Source of the DNA: Suilimivivens sp009774465
GTDB taxonomy: Bacteria > Bacillota > Clostridia > Lachnospirales > Lachnospiraceae
DNA length: 64,000 bases
Direction of reading: 5' to 3'
Assembly (NCBI GenBank): GCA_947382645.1
Contig: CANDAE010000002.1
Span: forward strand, 62,001 to 126,000
The notes under the pieces were generated by a model. The model searched no databases. It saw only the letters and a list, made by a program, of their open reading frames with translations, and was not told the DNA's origin. Positions 60,841 to 64,000 of this stretch are shown here, piece by piece. Every line of letters begins with the position of its first letter. Position 1 is the first letter of the stretch. The position numbers were made by a program, and so were the translations under genes.

Positions 60841-61853
60841 TATGCGCCCTCCTCTTCCACCTTTTTTAATTTCATTTTTCTTCGCGTGCCTCCTGCAAGA
60901 ATACTGTTTGACGCGCCTACAAGCCCCTGGGGACGTATCCACATCATAACAATAATCAAAAGTGCATAGATAACGAAGCGCCATGTGCCTATGGGGCGAA
61001 GCACCTCTGTCAGGCAGTTAACCAAAGTAGAGCCCACAATAGGTCCTAAAAGCGTTCCCTGTCCTCCGATAATCACCATAGATAAAATATTAAATCCTTC
61101 ATCCAGGCTGAAAACAGTGGAATCAATATATTGAAGATAAGGTGCATAAGCCGCTCCGCACACCCCTGCCCAAAAAGCGCCATACATAAAATTAATCGCT
61201 TTGTAATAGGAGGTGTTAACGCTCAGCGCTTTGGAGGCAAGCTCATCTTCTCTGATGGACATCCATGCCCTTCCCACCCGCGACTTTAAAAGCCGGCCGG
61301 TTAAAAACAAAAATATAATGGCAATCACAAAAAACAGATAATAAAATTTCATTGGCGTATTGATGGAAAATGCTCCCACTTCCGGTCTTGGTATATTTTT
61401 TATCCCGAAGGTTCCGCCTGTTAAGCTTTCCCAGTTAAGGGCAACAATCCGAATCACCTCGGAAGCTCCCATTGTTATAATGGATAAATAAATCCCTTTA
61501 AGCCGCAGGGTGGGAATAGAAACAACCAGCCCCACCAGCATGGCAAGAATCCCCCCTAAGGGAAGCAGTATCCAAAAGGAAATGCCGAATCTGGTGGACA
61601 AAATTGCCATTGTATATGCGCCTATGCAGAAAAACCCCGCCTGTCCAATACATGTCTGTCCACTGTAACCGTTGATTACATTCAAAGAGCCTGCCAATGT
61701 GCAGTACATTAAAATCCGGCACATAATGCGTATGGTTGACTTTTTAAATCCCAGCGCCGGAAAAACAGCAAGAAATGCTATTAGAATAAGGAGCATAAGT
61801 ACCTTATGATTTATAGCAAACCTTTTAACAGAACTCAACTTGTTATTTATCAT
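60840..61853 (-). CDS. livM: Branched-chain amino acid type ABC transporter permease LivM
   Basis: A 337-residue permease with about nine hydrophobic helices, including NVINGYSGQTCIGQAGFFCI and the cytoplasmic loop LKSRVGRAWMSIREDELASK (a coupling loop). GLNEGFNI-like and GGQGTLLGPIVGSTLVN, near the C-terminus, are typical of LivM. Overlaps livH by four bases and livG by one base. It would form a heterodimer with LivH. Confidence 0.94.
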   Translation of the reverse strand: MINNKLSSVKRFAINHKVLMLLILIAFLAVFPALGFKKSTIRIMCRILMYCTLAGSLNVINGYSGQTCIGQAGFFCIGAYTMAILSTRFGISFWILLPLGGILAMLVGLVVSIPTLRLKGIYLSIITMGASEVIRIVALNWESLTGGTFGIKNIPRPEVGAFSINTPMKFYYLFFVIAIIFLFLTGRLLKSRVGRAWMSIREDELASKALSVNTSYYKAINFMYGAFWAGVCGAAYAPYLQYIDSTVFSLDEGFNILSMVIIGGQGTLLGPIVGSTLVNCLTEVLRPIGTWRFVIYALLIIVMMWIRPQGLVGASNSILAGGTRRKMKLKKVEEEGA

Positions 61854-62725
61854 GGTCTGGCTCCTTTCCTGGCAACTAATCCCTGTGGTCTGATAATCAG
61901 AACAAGAATTAAAAAGCCAAATGCAAATACATCACGAAAGCTGGCGCTGGAAAATGTGATACCCAGATTTTCAATAATGCCAATCAACATGCCGCCTACT
62001 GCGGAAAATCCAACATCCGTCATGCCGCCAAGCACACAGGCCGAAAAAGCCTTCATACTCATGGTACTTCCCATTGTGGCATAACAGGTCTGATAATAAA
62101 CAGAAAGCAGCATCCCTGCCACACCGCCGATACCGCAGCCAATACAGTTTCCAATCATGGCTGTTTTTTTCACACTGATTCCCACCATGTAAGCCGCTTC
62201 TTTGTCCTGACTTACTGCACGCAGGGCCATACCCGCTCTTGTCTTATTGAAATATGTAGTGAGCAATGCGGCAAGCACCACCACGATTATCAAAATCATC
62301 ACCTGAATCAGGCTGATTCTCACCGGGCCGAACTTAAAAACACGGTTGTCAATAATATTCAGCACCGGTTTTCTGTTGGCTCCAAAAATAATCTGCGCCA
62401 GGTTCTGCACCAGCATACTGAATCCAACGGTACAGATCAGTGATATATGTCTGGGCGCATCAAAAAAATGTTCATAACAAATCTTATATACCAGCATTCC
62501 CAGTATCCAGGATGCTGCAAAGGCTCCGAAAATCCCAAGCATCAAATGACTCCCCGCATATTGGAAAACATAAAAAGCAGAAAATGCGCCTATCATCATC
62601 ACTTCTCCGTGTGTAAAAGTAACCATGCCGGTCACGCCGGCTACCACTGAATAACTGATTGCCATCAATGCATAAATCGCCCCCTGGCATATACCGTTAA
62701 TCAACTGGTTCAAAATATATTCCAT
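61850..62725 (-). CDS. livH: Branched-chain amino acid type ABC transporter permease LivH
   Basis: A 291-residue permease with seven or eight helices: NQLINGICQGAIYALMAISY (LivH start), YFNKTRAGMALRAVSQDKEA (coupling loop), GMTDVGFSAVGGMLIGIIEN. RBS AGGAGGAGAAGG precedes the ATG. The 170 bases upstream, between it and the binding-protein gene, contain three hairpins. Confidence 0.94.
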   Translation of the reverse strand: MEYILNQLINGICQGAIYALMAISYSVVAGVTGMVTFTHGEVMMIGAFSAFYVFQYAGSHLMLGIFGAFAASWILGMLVYKICYEHFFDAPRHISLICTVGFSMLVQNLAQIIFGANRKPVLNIIDNRVFKFGPVRISLIQVMILIIVVVLAALLTTYFNKTRAGMALRAVSQDKEAAYMVGISVKKTAMIGNCIGCGIGGVAGMLLSVYYQTCYATMGSTMSMKAFSACVLGGMTDVGFSAVGGMLIGIIENLGITFSSASFRDVFAFGFLILVLIIRPQGLVARKGARP

Positions 62726-62754
62726 CCTTCTCCTCCTTACCAGTTTTATGATAA

Positions 62755-62850
62755 CGCCGGTACCGCAGCGGCACCGGCGCGTGAAAGTATTTCACCCTCG
62801 CGGCAGTCGCCAAGGTCATGCAAGCATGACTTTGGCTCGTTGCTCGCGGG
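62755..62850 (-). promoter_or_regulatory. Three hairpins between the binding-protein gene and livH
   Basis: Hairpins at 62755-62779 (CGCCGGTRCCGC stem), 62781-62795 (GTGAAA/TTTCAC) and 62795-62850 (CGCGGCA/TGCTCGCG outer, CCAAGGTCATG/CATGACTTTGG inner). No U-tract terminator is seen, so partial termination, processing or 3'-end protection of the binding-protein message is more likely. Confidence 0.6.
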
Positions 62851-62898
62851 TATTAATATTTATAGTTAACGACATTTATTATGTCGTTTACTATAGCT

Positions 62899-64000
62899 CT
62901 ATTGCTCTCCATAGTCATAACCGCATCTTACAACATATTTTCCTTCTGAAACCTGACAGATCAGATAAGATCTTGAAATATCTCCAATTTCGCTGAACTT
63001 GATGGGGCCTGTCATATAAGTGTCATCTGTGGTCGCAAGGCTGTCCCTTATCGCATCACGCGTAATTTCCCCATCTATTCTTTCTATTGCATCCTTTAAA
63101 ACATAAATAGCGTCATATGCATACCCTGCCATTACTGTTGCCTGGAATTTTGCACGCTCTGCAAACTCCTGTGCAAAAGCCCACACTTCGGGTTCCTCTT
63201 CCGAATAGAAAATCGCTGCTGTGGTAAGAACGCCCTCGCAATTGTCTCCGCAAAGCTCAAGAACCTGCTGAGAGGTGCTGGGGCCGATCATAACGATCTG
63301 GCAATCCCACCCATAACCTCGAATCTGATTAATCAGGTTGGAAGTGCTGGACTGATCGATAATAACAACACAGTCAGGCGCTGCTGCCTCCGCCTTTGTG
63401 ATCAGAGAAGTAAAATCGCTTTCCCCCTCTGCGTAAGCTTCATCAAATACAATATTTAATCCCGCTTCCTTTGCCGCCTCGGAAAAATAATTTCTGGTTG
63501 ACACGCCCCAGTCCGTATTCATTGAAAATAACGCTACATTTTCAGCTCCCACATATTTTCCTACAATATATTTGGCTGCATAAATTCCTTCCCCATCCGA
63601 ACGTCCTGCAATCTGGAAGCAATACTCACTCATAGGTGCAAAATCCACGCTGGATGCGGTAGGTGCAAACTGAACAATTCCTGCTTCGTCACAGACAGGT
63701 GCTGCCGCCATAGCACATCCGGAAGAAAAATCTCCCAAAACCGCCATATATTTTTCATCTTCTGCAAAAGCTGCCGCCAGGTCAGCCGCCTCATTTTGTT
63801 CACCCTTGGAATCTGCAAAGTCAAGAACCAGTTCGCGTCCGCCGATTCCGCCTGCCGCGTTGATTTCTTCCATCGCCATCGTCATGGCCACTTCAAAGGT
63901 TTTTCCATATTCCGCCATAGTGCCTGTTAATGGCGCCAGAACGCCTACATAAATCGGATCGCCTGATGTCTCTTCACTTTCCGGTGCTTCTGCATCTGTC
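62899..64000 (-). CDS. livK: Branched-chain amino acid type ABC transporter binding protein (LivK-like), 5' end outside window
   Basis: The frame continues past the right edge, so only about 367 C-terminal residues are present. It shows YVGVLAPLTGTMAEYGKTFE, MAMEEINAAGGIGGRELVLD, VQFAPTASSVDF, YIVGKYVGAENVALFSMNTD and GYAYDAIYVLKDAI, hallmarks of the family. The acidic stretch EAPESEETSGDP right before the first of these is the usual linker behind a lipoprotein signal, which lies beyond the window. The ligand is unknown: family members bind branched-chain amino acids, but also amides, urea or aromatic acids. Confidence 0.93.
   Translation of the reverse strand, partial: TDAEAPESEETSGDPIYVGVLAPLTGTMAEYGKTFEVAMTMAMEEINAAGGIGGRELVLDFADSKGEQNEAADLAAAFAEDEKYMAVLGDFSSGCAMAAAPVCDEAGIVQFAPTASSVDFAPMSEYCFQIAGRSDGEGIYAAKYIVGKYVGAENVALFSMNTDWGVSTRNYFSEAAKEAGLNIVFDEAYAEGESDFTSLITKAEAAAPDCVVIIDQSSTSNLINQIRGYGWDCQIVMIGPSTSQQVLELCGDNCEGVLTTAAIFYSEEEPEVWAFAQEFAERAKFQATVMAGYAYDAIYVLKDAIERIDGEITRDAIRDSLATTDDTYMTGPIKFSEIGDISRSYLICQVSEGKYVVRCGYDYGEQ

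Noticed and set aside
60841..60984. Longer start for livG
   Set aside because: The extra 48 residues overlap livM in another frame, and the ATG at 60840 has GGAGGGCGC before it.
1..64000. tRNA, rRNA, prophage or insertion sequence
   Set aside because: No cloverleaf-like or rRNA sequence, phage structural gene or transposase was recognised by eye; tRNAscan and ISfinder searches would settle it.

Overview
The window looks like a chromosomal segment of a Gram-positive anaerobe of the class Clostridia, most likely a Lachnospiraceae gut bacterium. The reasons are the gene families (GerMN lipoprotein, DUF4364, DUF1294, DegV, the short type of ArgC, an ECF-type RibU under an FMN riboswitch), strong GGAGG ribosome binding sites, and relics of a Tn916/Tn1549-type conjugative element. 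The genus cannot be fixed from the sequence alone. No rRNA, tRNA or CRISPR array was seen.

Layout. 0-9.2 kb: the end of an alpha-L-fucosidase, then a minus-strand housekeeping run (Nudix, YqeY, HolA, ComEC, GerMN lipoprotein, a sensor kinase/response regulator pair, a ComEA-like protein). 9.3-18.7 kb: an accessory island, visibly AT-rich from about 11.2 kb. It starts with a 245-bp palindrome and three diverged copies of an 80-bp repeat that punctuate small genes. It then carries a complete Gabija pair (gajA-gajB), two broken genes (AlbA_2/ATPase and DUF1016 nuclease) and an unrecognised 499-residue protein ending in a PD-(D/E)XK nuclease motif. 18.7-19.9 kb: conjugative-element relics. 19.9-22.4 kb: riboswitch-controlled riboflavin transporter and an AAA/DUF4143 ATPase. 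22.4-37.8 kb: a solute-binding protein and the arginine genes argD, argB, argJ, argC (minus) and argG (plus). argJ and argC are separated by about 6.8 kb of small accessory genes, including a decayed type III toxin-antitoxin locus whose antitoxin repeats and promoter are intact. 37.8-47.4 kb: core genes (LytTR regulator, DegV, malic enzyme, radical SAM protein, DUF4364, DUF5722, RarA, D,D-carboxypeptidase). 47.6-52.1 kb: a URO-D-family/CyuA-like/RraA-like operon with a divergent LacI-type regulator. 52.2-55.2 kb: a frameshifted membrane glycosyltransferase and a second AAA/DUF4143 ATPase. 55.2-64 kb: SDR, KDG kinase, KDPG aldolase-VOC fusion, amidohydrolase and a branched-chain-type ABC transporter (livF, G, M, H and the start of the binding protein).

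How the genes work together. argC, argB, argD and argJ are four consecutive activities of ornithine synthesis with acetyl-group recycling, and argG acts later in the pathway. The last block reads as uptake of an organic acid or amino-acid-like compound by the Liv transporter and catabolism through the 2-keto-3-deoxygluconate branch. The 9.3-18.7 kb block is a defence and decay hotspot. The most promising undescribed item is the nuclease at 17.1-18.6 kb. The best mechanistic curiosity is the type III toxin-antitoxin relic at 31.9-32.4 kb, whose two 46-nt repeats show a covarying pseudoknot.
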